Positions 1 to 10,187 of a stretch of 64,000 bases of DNA are shown piece by piece. Location of the stretch: NCBI GenBank assembly GCA_036867785.1, contig CP145423.1, positions 496,001 to 560,000 of the forward strand. Reading direction: 5' to 3'. A model generated the notes under the pieces. The model did no database searches and had not been told where the DNA came from. It saw only the letters and a program-made list of their open reading frames with translations. Every line of letters begins with the position of its first letter. The stretch's first letter is position 1. Made by a program: the position numbers and the translations under genes. This DNA is from Plasmodiophora brassicae (taxonomy: Eukaryota > Endomyxa: Phytomyxea > Phytomyxea > Plasmodiophorida).

Positions 1-268
1 GCCTGAATGGCGCTCAGGAGCTCGTCCCGCAATCAGGATGAACCGGGATAAGCAGGTCTTCCCCATCCCCCGTCCTGTTGCACTTTCGGGTCTCGTTGTC
101 ATCTTCCACTGCCCGCACATGATGCAACGTCGTAGACATGCCTCGTCGGTAATGATTGCAGCTGACCGTCCACGAGTTGCCTTGCTGACCGCGATAGCCC
201 ATAAATAGCATCGCCGGAATTAGGACCCGGCGGCACACAGTGCCCACACAGCAGCTGCAACCGTAATC

Positions 269-679
269 ATGATGCCATCCTGTTGGCACTGGTGTCTCCC
301 ACTGCTGATTGCGGCGCGGTGTGAGACAATGGCATTCGGGCAGAGCACCACGACCTGGCTGGATGACAAGCCCACCGTGCTGTCCGTCATGTGCGTCGCC
401 TTCGTCGTCGGCTGCGCTGCCCTGATCTTCATCGTCACCGCGGTCTACGTCGCGTTCTGTTCGAAACGCTCGACACGAATCCGGAACGCGTCCGGCATGT
501 CCATCGTCGTCGAGCCGGAGTCGACATCATCGACGCCACTACCGACGTCGGCGTCTTTGGTGCGGTCGTCAACCACGAAGAAGAGCCAGGCGGCGCCGGT
601 GGACCCGTCGAGACTGGGGATCACGAAGCAGCCATGCGTTACCGCCGCCGATTTCCCTCCGCTGCCCCCGATGCCGTGA
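269..679 (+). CDS. Small single-pass membrane protein, unknown family
   Basis: An uninterrupted 136-residue frame with tandem ATG codons at its start. The first 24 residues look like a signal peptide or leader (hydrophobic, Cys/Trp-rich), and residues about 36 to 60 form a clear membrane helix rich in Val, Ala, Ile and Phe. It is followed by a basic stop-transfer stretch (CSKRSTRIR) and a low-complexity Ser/Thr/Pro tail ending in PPLPPMP, which could bind SH3 or WW domains. The stop lies only 25 bp from the end of the convergent acyltransferase gene. I do not recognise a family. The membrane topology is inferred from hydropathy by eye; the gene itself could be part of a larger spliced model beginning before the window. 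Confidence 0.4.
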   Translation: MMPSCWHWCLPLLIAARCETMAFGQSTTTWLDDKPTVLSVMCVAFVVGCAALIFIVTAVYVAFCSKRSTRIRNASGMSIVVEPESTSSTPLPTSASLVRSSTTKKSQAAPVDPSRLGITKQPCVTAADFPPLPPMP

Positions 680-703
680 TGAATGGAACACTGAGAACAT
701 TGT

Positions 704-2245
704 TTATCGCGCGTCGCTGGTGACTTCGTGGAAATCCGGATAGACAATGCGGCTGTTCTCGAAGCCCGCGACGGACGCCTTGTGCTGGTCGAATAGGTGG
801 CGAAGCGCGTCAAAGTACACGCGATGGAGGCGGTCGATCTCGTCGGCCGGCGGGTCATCCATCTGTGTCACCGGAATCGGGTCGCCGACCACAACGGTGA
901 CAGGCGCCGGATTCGGGATCGGCGAGTAGAACCGCCCGTAGGGCATGTGGGGTGCGCCGTACAGCGTCCGCTTCGCGAACCATTCCTGCGTGCTCTTCGC
1001 CCGGAAATTGTCCAGAAGGTGCGACTCGCCGAAACCGAACACGGGCACGAGCGACACTCCATGGATGATCGCTTGGCGAATGAACCCTTTGTGTCGGGTG
1101 ACAAGAACGACTTCATCGCTTTCCGGGCGGTTCTCCCTCATCTCGCGTTCGCCGCCGGGGACCAGCATGACGGATCGACGCTGTTTGAAGGCGCTCGACA
1201 TGGATTCGCGGCTGGCATCGCGGCACCCGCTCCACATGGCGATGTCGCGAATGACAGGGAGATAGAAGATCACGGTGGCCGCTAGGACATCGATCGTGAC
1301 CTTCGGGTAGTGCTGGGCCCAGGCTCGCCCTCGTGTCGCCCAGACGGTCGTGAACGGATAAATGCCCTAGTCCAAGCATAAGCGACGCCGCATACGGAAT
1401 GCAAACGATTCACACACGTGTGGGTGGTATCCGAACATGTAGACCTGGTCCGGGTCCAGTTTGCCCTGCGGGATCAGCCTGAGCGAGAAATAGTGTTCCA
1501 TCAGGCCCCACATCGACTGCTTCTCGCGAACGCGAGTCCAAGAGCGGGTCCCGGTCCGGTGTGGCGACTTGTGGTACGTGAACGAGTACAGGTACGCGAA
1601 CGGGATCATCATGGAGAAGTAGGTGATCCATGGGAGAACGATTGCGGGGACGACGATGGCGATAACGACGAGCAGCGGCATGGAATAGAACGTGGCCGTC
1701 AACATGAACGCGCTAGCATCGTGGTAGATTGCGCGTAAGAAGGGCTCTTTCGCATCACCGTCGTAGTACCTCAAGGAGAGCCATAGGAACAGCTGCGCGA
1801 GGACACCTCCGGTGACAGCGGACGTCACTGACCCAGTCGACAGGTGCATCTTGGATGCGATCGTCCAGAACAGGCTGACGAAGGCAGTGATTGCTAGCGC
1901 GTAGAACGTCCAGCCGATGATCTGGAGGACGATGAACCTGCTGCCGCCGACGAACGGCTGAAACGATCGGTAGCCCTTGGCATGGTGCCGACGATGCCCG
2001 ACGATAACGTGCATGAGCGGGGCGGCCAGAAACACGCCCAGGAACGCGATCACGCAAGCGACAACGATAATCAATGAATGCGTACGCCAGTCCATGATAC
2101 CGAGTCCAATCTCGCGGACGAGCTCGGCGCAGACGGCAGCGATAAACGATGCGCCCAGCAGCGCAGTCGTCAACGCCGTCCACGACCTGGTCACCGCCTC
2201 CGTCCGGGGCGTCACCGCCGACGCCTTGCTCGTCATCCTCACCAC
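704..2245 (-). CDS. DGAT2-like: Diacylglycerol O-acyltransferase 2-like (DGAT2/MGAT family) enzyme
   Basis: Two exons (2245-1418 and 1366-704) joined across a 51-bp GT-AG intron give 496 residues. The join rebuilds the family's catalytic HPHG motif: exon 1 ends FGYHPH and exon 2 starts GIYPFT. Other DGAT2-family signatures follow: a PGG motif (LVPGGERE), RHKGFIRQAIIHGVSLVPVFGFGE, and the C-terminal TVVVGDPIPV block. The enzyme family transfers a fatty acyl group from acyl-CoA to diacylglycerol (or monoacylglycerol or wax alcohol) in the ER membrane. An unusually long N-terminal part (about 275 residues before HPHG) carries several hydrophobic segments, more than the two-helix hairpin typical of animal DGAT2. 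The exact acceptor lipid cannot be told from sequence. It is convergent with the small membrane protein gene. Confidence 0.85.
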
Positions 2246-2510
2246 TGCCTCACCACCATGAAATGAGACACGCGCCCCACCCGGTGGCCAAGTGAGATTG
2301 CAAACCGGAATCGCGTGTGCCAGTCACAATCCGGTTAAGTCGGCACCGCGCTGTTGTTGTTGGACCGCCAGCTGGCCGCGCCACGCAGTCCGTCGCGGAG
2401 TCCGCAGAAGCGACACGATAAGACTGCCGGCTCTGTAGCATGCGATTTATCAGCGCATGGGAGAATGATAACATACGACTACTATATTAAATAGTAGGGT
2501 TCGCGTTCGG

Positions 2511-3560
2511 TCAGTGGTCGTGATCGTGCGAGTGGAAGTGCGACACGAATCCCATCAGGGCGATTCCTGCGAGGAAGGCGACGTGGGACAGGGTTTTCAT
2601 GCGGCCGGGTTTAACAGAGTGCTCCATGGAAGGCATGAGTTGTCCCAGGGCGATGTACAGGAATTCGCCAGCGACGAACGCGAGGCAGTAGTTCGCAACG
2701 ACGTCAATGACGTGACCGAGCGTGATCCCAATAACGGTACCGATGATGATGGTGAGCGTCGACGCGGCGTTCCGGATGAGGGCCTTGCGCATCGGCCAGC
2801 CGACGTGCAGGAGGATGCAGAGTTCGGCGACTTCACGAGGCAGCTCATGCATGATTATAACAAAAGTCGCCATACACCCACTGGCAAACGACGTCATGAA
2901 CATCGTTCCAACCAGAATGCCGTCAACGATGCTGTGCAGAGCGTCCCCAAAGAGCATGTTCCAGGCCATGGACTGGAGCTTGACGGAATCACAGGGGGTA
3001 GTGCTGCCAGGGACCTCCACGTTCTCTACGCCGACCTTGGCCAGTTCAGCATCGCCAGGTGCCTGCGCCTCGACCTTGCATCCGTCCCCGTGGGCGTGGC
3101 CGTGGTCGTGCTTCGACACGGAATGGATGGCGAACTCCAGGACGATGGCGCAGAGGATACCGGCCAATACGACGTACCCGATCAGGTCGTGTCGAGGGAT
3201 GGAGTGCATGGCTTCAGGGAGGAATCCGAGCAACGACGTCCCGATCATGGTGCCGGCTCCGAAGTTGACAATGACCGGCTGGAACTTTTGGACCGAGCTT
3301 CGCGTGAACTTGATGACCAGCATGCCCAGGAACGATACCAGCGGCACCGTGATGGCTGCAATGATTGCGTACAACTTGAGGAGCGGATCTTGCTGTTTCT
3401 CCGGGACAACGTGGTCGTGTCCGTGGCTGTGATCGTGGCCGCCGTGACCACCGCACCCGTGGCCGTGGTGCCCGTGGCATTGGCTCGCACCGCTGATCTG
3501 GAAGACGACCGCGCAGCCGACGAGCAGGACCACGAGCTGACCGTGGCAACAGGAGCACAT
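2511..3560 (-). CDS. ZIP-family (SLC39, LIV-1 subfamily-like) metal transporter
   Basis: Single-exon gene of 349 residues. It has an N-terminal signal peptide (about 25 residues), a His-rich segment (HGHHGHGCGGHGGHDHSHGH), a second His-rich loop (KHDHGHAHGDG) and a His-rich C-terminus ending HSHDHDH. The paired metal-site motifs of the ZIP family are visible: HSIVDG in helix IV and HELPREVAEL in helix V, the latter matching the LIV-1-type HExPHExGD signature with an Arg where the second His normally stands and a terminal GD replaced by EL. Eight membrane segments can be drawn. Expected role: zinc (or Fe/Mn) import into the cytosol from outside or from the secretory pathway; KE4/Catsup-type homologues act in ER/Golgi. 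No intron, unlike most neighbours. Confidence 0.9.
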   Translation of the reverse strand: MCSCCHGQLVVLLVGCAVVFQISGASQCHGHHGHGCGGHGGHDHSHGHDHVVPEKQQDPLLKLYAIIAAITVPLVSFLGMLVIKFTRSSVQKFQPVIVNFGAGTMIGTSLLGFLPEAMHSIPRHDLIGYVVLAGILCAIVLEFAIHSVSKHDHGHAHGDGCKVEAQAPGDAELAKVGVENVEVPGSTTPCDSVKLQSMAWNMLFGDALHSIVDGILVGTMFMTSFASGCMATFVIIMHELPREVAELCILLHVGWPMRKALIRNAASTLTIIIGTVIGITLGHVIDVVANYCLAFVAGEFLYIALGQLMPSMEHSVKPGRMKTLSHVAFLAGIALMGFVSHFHSHDHDH

Positions 3561-4097
3561 TATGCTTGATACGGTCGAGCGACGGCCGTTTGCGGAATGC
3601 CAGCGGATTCGCCTCGACGACGCAAGTCATGGCCCGAACAAAAGTGCGTGCGCAGAACGGCGCAGTGAGGGCTACACCCAATGCACCCAGCACCAACCAC
3701 ACCATGGGAGACCCATCGGAGCCGGGAGCCCAAATAAATGGGAGCATCTGCGCAAGACCAGCTGGCGAATTTGGAGGTGCCCGCCCACACAGCACGATCC
3801 CCCCACAATGACAGTCGAAGAGCTTACTGATACCGTATTTGGTGTGTGGTATGGAGTTGCAAGGCACCGCTGGCACAGCTAGGACGGGATACCATCCCGC
3901 AAGCGATTTGCAGTATGGCACGACGTACTCTTGCTTCGCACCTTTAATGATGGGAGACGACGGCAAGCTGATGACCATGTGGGACGGAATAGCAGCCGCC
4001 CTCGGTCGCTCTTCCCTACTGAATTGGACGTTCCTTTGTAGACAGAGGATGACGTTGCAAGCGGCGCCGATTTGGGATGTGGTGCGGCAGACCTAGG
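3561..4097. other. Intergenic, nothing recognised
   Basis: About 540 bases upstream of the ZIP gene's start. Short frames exist on both strands but none has a recognisable domain or a convincing splice pattern. It separates the ZIP gene from the transposon relic. Confidence 0.3.
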
Positions 4098-5560
4098 TCA
4101 TGGTTGCGAATACAGTGTAGTCCCGGGATTTGGACTCAGAGAATAACTATCACCGACACCGACGGGCAACGCCCCGTACCTGATCGAAGTCTTGGGGGAA
4201 TTTTCGCGGCCGTCAGTCTCGACGTCTCCGACGTACAGACACTGATCGATCACGGAGACGAAGCGGCGAACTGGCTTGCTGCCTGGTAAAGGCGTAGCCG
4301 AAACGGTGCAAACAATGCTGGACAGCACTGAAATACTGAATCTGCGTCCGCGTGTATCGCAGCGTATGCATTCCGTGAGATGGCGGGCGAATCCAGCGAT
4401 TGAAACACCCTGATCGACCAGCGACCGCATTTCGTCGAGTTCCGACTTGTTGATCCCGCTGCGATGGATAATGAAGGCAGGAAAAACGGTGCTCACGAAC
4501 GACGGCAGACTGGCCAAGAGCCCTGGGTCATGGCCACTGAACGTGAACGGCGTCAGACCGTGCGCTTGGCAATTGCCGCATCGGTATCGGCGGATGACAA
4601 CGTAGTAGAAGCGATCACGTCCAACAACGCGACGGCCCACGGTCCATCCCTTTCGCACGACATTGGGACGGCCGCGAACCTGCTTGTTGAGGCGTCCATG
4701 TCCTCATCTCGGGCACTGCAGCAGAAGATCGCAGAACATGGTCTCGACGTCCCAAAGAATATGGGAACCAAATAGAACAAACCCAACGAGATGCCATTAT
4801 GGCACTGGCGGCTGCACCCAGCACTGTCCGTGCTTCACACCAGCCAGCAAAGCGCTATCGTCTCGTCGACTCGATATGGTTCCGCATGGCCGAAGATATA
4901 CGTCGTGAACGATTCTGGACCGGGGCGCCTGCATCCCCGTGCCCACTGTCGCGTCGTCTTCAACTATATGCGCATGTGTGTAAGTGAGGGGCGCATGGCA
5001 GCATTTGTCATCGACGATGCGCTCACCTGTAGTACTGCCGCCGCCATCAGAGTCATTGGCGGAGTCAGACGTTCCCAACAGTGCATCTGACGCTTGCAGC
5101 TCGAGCGGCAGCTCATTGGCGTCAGCGCCAGGGTCGGCGGGGCCGTTCCTCTGCGGCCGTCCAAAGCGTCGAAGGAAATGCACAAGTGAATTGCTCGACG
5201 GCGGCGGCGATGCAGGGCTAGACGCCTCAGATGACATAACAGGTGAATCGTGCGTCTGGGCAATCGCTGCAGCAGTACCGGGCAGACACTGCACAACAGC
5301 GCCTTGTCCAGTCGCCACTCCAAGAATGGCAGGCATCGAATCCTCAAGCGCTAGAAAAGGGCGTTGTCGGTGGCCGGCTGGGCCGGTAAGGTCGATGACG
5401 ACATCGGCAGTGAGGCTACACCTGGCCGAGAACTGGCCGATATAGGCGGGTTCACGCCAACATTGTCGTTGGCTCGTGTGACCGGTTACGGCGACGACAG
5501 TGCAGGCAATGCGATAGCTGGGGCATCCTGACCAGGATTGGAAGACACCGCGATCTAGAC
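4098..5560 (-). mobile_element. Decayed transposon-type ORF with a DUF6729-like domain
   Basis: On the minus strand the frame near 4730-4330 reads a Cys-rich, DUF6729-like module: LNKQVRGRPNVVRKGWTV, then GRDRFYYVVIRRYRCGNC, then FSGHDPGLLASLPSFVSTVF, then PAFIIHRSGINKSELDEM. From memory this layout (a CPxC knuckle, a tyrosine-rich strand, RYRCxxC, a lP..l...FPa.l..rsGi run) is that of a domain common in fungal and protist transposon-associated proteins. The knuckle itself reads CPR-stop: a TGA sits where the second Cys codon should be, about 4715-4713. Upstream (4797-5560) lies an open frame with disordered, Ser/Asp-rich composition and a GRP-type basic patch, consistent with the N-terminal part of such a protein. 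No terminal repeats seen. The assignment is by eye and could be wrong. Confidence 0.45.
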
Positions 5561-5563
5561 GCA

Positions 5564-6025
5564 TTAGGCCTCGGCACGCTCCTCAGAAAATGATGTATGG
5601 ACGTTTGCCGGCCGCCAGTAGGCCTTCAGGTAGCCGCCGGTGTGCCAACACTCCACGTGAATCGCAAAGACGGCGCTGCCCAGTTGCTCGCAGATCTTTG
5701 GGTCATCCACCGCGATCACCTCTTCGTCAGTTGCCGTGCTGAGGGTTCGACCCGATGCACTGACCATTGGGGTCCCAGGAACCAGCACCTTGTAGTCCAT
5801 GTAGAGGAGGATGCTCTCGAGCTTCATCGATCGGGCACGCGGCGCCATTGGCGATACGCGTATCGAGGTTCAAAATCGACTCGTAGTCGCCGATCAGGGC
5901 GAAGGACATCGGAAACCTTTCCAATGCTTCTTATACACCCTCATTGTGTTCTCCGCGCCGGTGCCCGTCTACTCGAACAGGTCGACTGGTTCGTCACTAA
6001 GGATGGCCAAGCCATACCGATTCAT
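5564..6025 (-). CDS. Unresolved multi-exon coding region, unknown product
   Basis: Several minus-strand pieces look protein-coding and are joined by plausible splice sites. One reads KPVTFVAMNRYGLAILSD then EPVDLFE, ending at a GTAGAC donor near 5970. Another reads FPMSFALIGDYESILNLDTR or, in an adjacent frame, a basic stretch ending RQWRRVPDR. The last exon reads EVIAVDDPKICEQLGSAVF, then AIHVECWHTGGYLKAYWRPA, ending at the stop at 5566-5564. I could not settle the phase between the middle pieces, so either an intron is mis-drawn or the gene is damaged. No family recognised. The 5' end may extend towards 6250. Confidence 0.35.
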
Positions 6026-6339
6026 GGCGACGAAGGTCACCGGCTTTAGCGAGCACGTTGATGGCCTCAACCTGGCATACCGGAAGCTGATGACTCTTCA
6101 TGCGGGGACGGCGCCGATCGCGTTGTCGTGCCGTGGCGGAGACTTGCGAAACACAGGTTGGACGGCCGGCTCGAGCGGAAGGTTGACGGTTCCCGATCGG
6201 CGACGCTCTGCGTGTGATCAGCGCGGTTGACAGCCTGTCTGTCTTGGGGGTTGCTCTGTTTTCAAGCGTTGTCTTCCACAAAACGAGGCTGCTTTATTGA
6301 CGGGACAGAGTGGCGGTCGACATTCTCATTGCTCTGGGA

Positions 6340-7593
6340 CTACCAGTACTGGAGGCCGCCGCTTCCATCATGGTATCCAGTATCATATGCGTGAGAAGAT
6401 GAATCGCCAGCAGTATAGCCGAGAGTTTCGCTGACATGATCCGGGTACGGGAAAATGGAAGTCTGACCCCATGCCATAGGTTCAACTGATCCGCGAGCCG
6501 GCCGGTTGATGGGGTTGCACAACGCAAAATACCTGTCGATGTTCCACAGGGGATCAACTTGGTACGGATCAGGTTCAGGTTGGTAGACGGCTCTGTCACG
6601 CGAGTTGATGTGGTTGTGGCCCTGGTCCCAGTACTGAGTAGCAGGCTGGTAGACCGGTTGGTCAGGTAAGTTGTTGTAGTTGCGGTCCCTGCTACAGAGG
6701 TCGGGCCAGGGCAGCTGGTGGTCCCAGGACTGAGTTGCAGGTTGGTAACCCGGTTGGTCAGGTAGGTTGTTGTAGTTGCGGTCCCTGCTACAGGGGTCGG
6801 ACCAGGACTGGTGGTCCCAGGACTGAGTTGCGGGCTGGTAGACGGCCGGTTGGTCAGGTAAGTTGTTGTAGTTGCGGTCCCTGCTATAGGGGTCGAGCCA
6901 GGACTGGTGTTCCTGGTGGTGACTTGCAGGCGCCCGTGCCGAAACAGAGCTGGGCTCGCGCACATCGGCGGTGCTGACTCGGTTAGGGCGTTGGACCCGT
7001 GCGCCGCGGTCCTCAGACATTTGAGGACCACGATGAAGAGGTTGAGGGACTTCGTCCCACAATGCGTGGCTGTCGGACACGCTCGAGATACTGTCCTCTG
7101 ACGCCAGATCATCTCTGTCCTGGCTTGCCGAAGGAAGTGACGGCCGAACAGGAGCAGGACCGGCCCTACGCGATGCCGGGGTGCGGGTTGACGCTGCCGT
7201 ATAGTGAGGGTTCCGAGCAGGAACGGGATTGGGCATGTCATTGGCAGCACCTGGAACACGACCCGACTTATCCTTCCGTCCCTTGGGCTTAAATGAGGCC
7301 CACATGCGCTTAACGAGCTTTGCTGCAGGTGATGACGTCTTGGACGAGCTCGGCGCGAGTGCTTCGTCTTCCATTCTCGACCAGCTCTGCATTGGGAACC
7401 TCATCGATATCGATCCGGACAAGTCGTCCGCGTGTCGAGAAATGTGATCTTGTCCTGCATTCCACTGGCCGATGCTCTTCGAGCGCCTGTGGCGCGAGTC
7501 CTTGCCAACGCTGCCAGTGCCATGCACAACTGTCGACACCGACAGGCCAATCGCAATAAGGGACACGATCGCGACGTGTGGTTTCAACGGCAT
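6340..7593 (-). CDS. Secreted tandem-repeat protein, unknown family
   Basis: A 417-residue uninterrupted frame from an ATG at 7593 (an in-frame GTG four codons upstream is less likely). The first 25 residues are a good signal peptide with a VVHG cleavage region. A basic, Ser/Pro-rich middle part is followed by three and a half tandem repeats of about 30 residues built on SRDRNYNNLPDQP, VYQPATQSWD and HQSW..DP. The C-terminal part is Tyr/Trp/Gly-rich. No catalytic motif is visible. Composition suggests a structural or surface/extracellular-matrix protein, for example a wall, cyst-coat or adhesive component; that is inference only. Confidence 0.55.
   Translation of the reverse strand: MPLKPHVAIVSLIAIGLSVSTVVHGTGSVGKDSRHRRSKSIGQWNAGQDHISRHADDLSGSISMRFPMQSWSRMEDEALAPSSSKTSSPAAKLVKRMWASFKPKGRKDKSGRVPGAANDMPNPVPARNPHYTAASTRTPASRRAGPAPVRPSLPSASQDRDDLASEDSISSVSDSHALWDEVPQPLHRGPQMSEDRGARVQRPNRVSTADVREPSSVSARAPASHHQEHQSWLDPYSRDRNYNNLPDQPAVYQPATQSWDHQSWSDPCSRDRNYNNLPDQPGYQPATQSWDHQLPWPDLCSRDRNYNNLPDQPVYQPATQYWDQGHNHINSRDRAVYQPEPDPYQVDPLWNIDRYFALCNPINRPARGSVEPMAWGQTSIFPYPDHVSETLGYTAGDSSSHAYDTGYHDGSGGLQYW
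6590..6910 (-). repeat. Coding tandem repeat, period about 93 bp, 3.5 copies
   Basis: The DNA underlying the SRDRNYNNLPDQP repeats is strongly conserved between units (for example ggtcaggtaagttgttgtag recurs three times on the plus strand), with small in-frame length changes (AVYQP, GYQP, VYQP). High nucleotide identity means recent expansion or gene conversion within the gene. Confidence 0.85.
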
Positions 7594-8860
7594 GTCTTGA
7601 CGCACTTGAAGACACTACGAAGCAGCAACCTGATCACTCTCAAGAAACCGGACCGTTTGCGGAATGGCGCGCAATTGCCGTCACGGCCATCCGGAGTCAG
7701 CCCTATGCAGGCCCGCGCACAATGTCAATGCGCCCGCACAAAAATTAGTCCGTGCGGTAAAGTCCGGATGTGCGTACGGAGCGTGCTGTTTCCGCACACG
7801 CGCACTGCGCGGGATGTAGCCAGCTTTGACGGCTGCTGAGAGGCTAGTAACTCAGGCCAGCAAACTGCGGAAGGAGGTGTCTGGCCTGAGGCCGTCACCG
7901 ATCGGCCTGTCCAGATGGGACCTGCGGCAAAAGGTGCTTCCTGGTGATCATTCGCGCGGGGCCGGACTCGGTGGACGAGTCTTGACGGACGTTTGTCAGG
8001 AAAGGACTGCTGACGGGCGACCGGACCGCCCAACTAGGCCACGGGAGCAGCTAGCTGCTCTCGTGGCCTAGTTGGCGGTCCGGTCTACAAAACATCTCAT
8101 CGACGAACTCATTATTGCCAAGGTCGTGGCGATCGACCTGCTGGACGCAGCCGTCGTCGAATGGGCGGACTTCGCCCGCGACTTTCCCTGATCGGCCCCG
8201 TCGGCGGCACGCTGCACGAAGTCGGATGCGCGTACACTATGTCATCATTATGGCCGTTGAGCTCGTCGTGCTGATGTCCACGTCGTCCAGTGATTCGCGT
8301 CGCTCCTTGGTCGGCTGGTGCTACTGTACAATGATGCGATCAGTAGCCACGATGCCGCATCAATCTTGCCGTGGATATGGCATCGCATCCGACGACGGCG
8401 ACGACGATGACAATAACGGTCCCGTACGGCTGACAGAAGAAGCTAACAGGCGCGCTGCAAAACTTCAGAAGCGGGTGGCAATCATGTCCGGCTGGGTGCC
8501 TGGCACTGTATATATCCGAGCGGGTTGTACGCGATCCTCCTGGTCCACTGTCGGCCTGTACAGAGTACGAAGGATTCGGACAACCCGTCGAGCGACGACG
8601 ATGGCAACGAACCGTCTGTGGACACCAGCGACATCTGTGAGCCGTCTTCCAGATCGTCCGAGCACAGGGTTGGTTGTTGTGCAGCATTGCAAGCGGGTTA
8701 TAGACTGACATCGGCATGGCGTTGTAGAGGTCACCGCGGGCTTCGGCGACGATTCGCAACAGGGGTCGTGCTCGCTCCAAGCTGGCGCGCGGAGCCAAAG
8801 GGGAACGCTCTCCACGGCCATCAGCGAGGCCGACCCCGCAGTCTGTGGGACCCTTCGCTG
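7594..8860. other. Gene-poor stretch, one possible coding fragment
   Basis: No recognisable gene. A plus-strand frame from about 8223 to 8706 has a hydrophobic start (YVIIMAVELVVLMS), an Asp/Asn run and a helical piece (RLTEEANRRAAKLQKRV), and an adjacent frame near 8570-8690 is Ser/Asp-rich. This could be a spliced or decayed short gene, but I see no family. A strong hairpin sits inside the stretch (separate entry). Confidence 0.3.
8019..8085. repeat. Near-perfect 67-bp inverted repeat (hairpin)
   Basis: Two arms of about 33 bp meet at a central TAGCTA with no spacer. Arms begin GACCGGACCGCC and contain AACTAGGCCACG; they differ by one base and one single-base indel. Flanks outside the arms are unrelated to each other. 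The whole would extrude as a very stable cruciform or RNA hairpin. Confidence 0.9.
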
Positions 8861-8861
8861 C

Positions 8862-9230
8862 CGGTCAGCAGCACGATGCCGATGTTCTCTTTCTACTAAT
8901 CACGGATCAGATGGACGCTTACGAGGTGCCCGACGCCCGTCTTGCAACGTCCCGTTTGCCATGCTGGGCGGTCGTGGTTTGCTCGTTCGTCAAGGTATTG
9001 CCTAGGGTCGCTCGACCGTGGCAGTCGCCCAGCATGGCAACCGGGACATCGTAGGACGGGCGCCTGGTTGCATGGACGCACGTCGCGCACGTATCGGTGG
9101 CGTGTTCAACGGACCCGACCATCGATCGCAGAATCAGTTGCCCCTTGGCTCCGCGCACCTCGTACGCGTCCAACTGGTGCAGCATCACTTCAAGAAGCCA
9201 CCCGCGTCGTGCTGTTGACCGGCTGCGAAC
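8862..9230. repeat. Inverted pair of related gene fragments
   Basis: The plus strand at about 8862-8975 and the minus strand at about 9225-9024 are diverged copies of one segment. Shared protein-level text is FAAGQQHDA and QxDAYEV; shared DNA includes the 17-base ttgccatgctgggcg region at both inner ends. The right copy holds about 110 bases that the left lacks. The source gene is not in the window and neither copy is intact. Confidence 0.7.
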
Positions 9231-10187
9231 GTTCTCGAAGCCAGGTCAGCCACGCTGATGGCCGTGATCTGTTGCACAATGTATCCGACGCTGTGCGCAG
9301 ATACAAGCGTGGATCCAGCACCAACCTGTTTGTACAGATTCATCCGGGGCGCGTTCCCGGTGACGCGTTTCCCAGCGCCGGGGCAGTGCACGGACGATCT
9401 GGGTCGGTGCGATGGCGTAGCCGACCGCTCGCCGTTGTAGCCGTGTTACGATCAGAGGTGCTGCTGCGGCTCTCACGAACAGAAGCATCGCAGTGGCAGA
9501 AGGTTCGATCCTAACCGACGCCATCCCGTGCGTCACTGAACGAGGTCTGCACTGCTGCGATCCAGGAACCAAGACTGTCGTGAGTTGCAACTGCGGCCGT
9601 ACTGTTCTCGCGACGTGTGCGCATTATCCACTGTACGACCGCGTTCGACGTTGCTAGGTGATGTGGATGCGTAGGCAACCTGTGGATGACGCCTTCAGGC
9701 AGCCGTCGCGCGCGCCAGCAACTCGCACAAAGGATAATCGAGGCGCCGATGCCTGTGCGGACCCAGGAACTGATCCGGAATAGCTGGAGAAGCAGGGACT
9801 ATCCCCACTTTCGACTACCTCAAAGCATCTTTGTCGAGTACAGGTGCAGCTGACTGATTGCCAGAGCGTTGCCCTGCAGCGCACCGGTCGTACAGCGCAC
9901 GCATTGCTGTGGCCGCAAGCAACCACACTAAACCACCGTCGTCAACTGCACAAACCAGTCAGCTGGTTCACGCCAGGCCTGTTGCACTAGGTACTGTACA
10001 GTGATGGAGGTCGCACGACACAGCGGAACTGCCCACTCTGCCCGTCGCCCATTATTGTATTATCCACTGCAAAAGGTTGCTGTCGTCTTTTTGGCACGGA
10101 TTGGCGCCTCCGGTGTCGTCGTCTCTGGTACTGACTGGCTGCGGCTGGTGGCAGTTCCCAGTTGGGGGTCCGTCGTCAAACCACAAA
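9231..10187. other. Intergenic and upstream region of the Mps1/TTK gene
   Basis: About 950 bases with only scattered short frames. The minus strand near 9391-9185 continues the fragment of the preceding inverted pair (reads VGAGSTLVSAHSVGYIVQQ). Nothing else recognised. The last 150 bases should contain the promoter and 5' leader of the kinase gene. Confidence 0.3.

Noticed and set aside
2514-3569. 351-codon plus-strand frame opposite the ZIP transporter
   Set aside because: Antisense of the His-rich transporter; repetitive Asp/Val/Arg text without domains.
5740-5755. tRNA B-box-like GGTTCGACCC
   Set aside because: No A box, no cloverleaf and the site lies in a probable exon.
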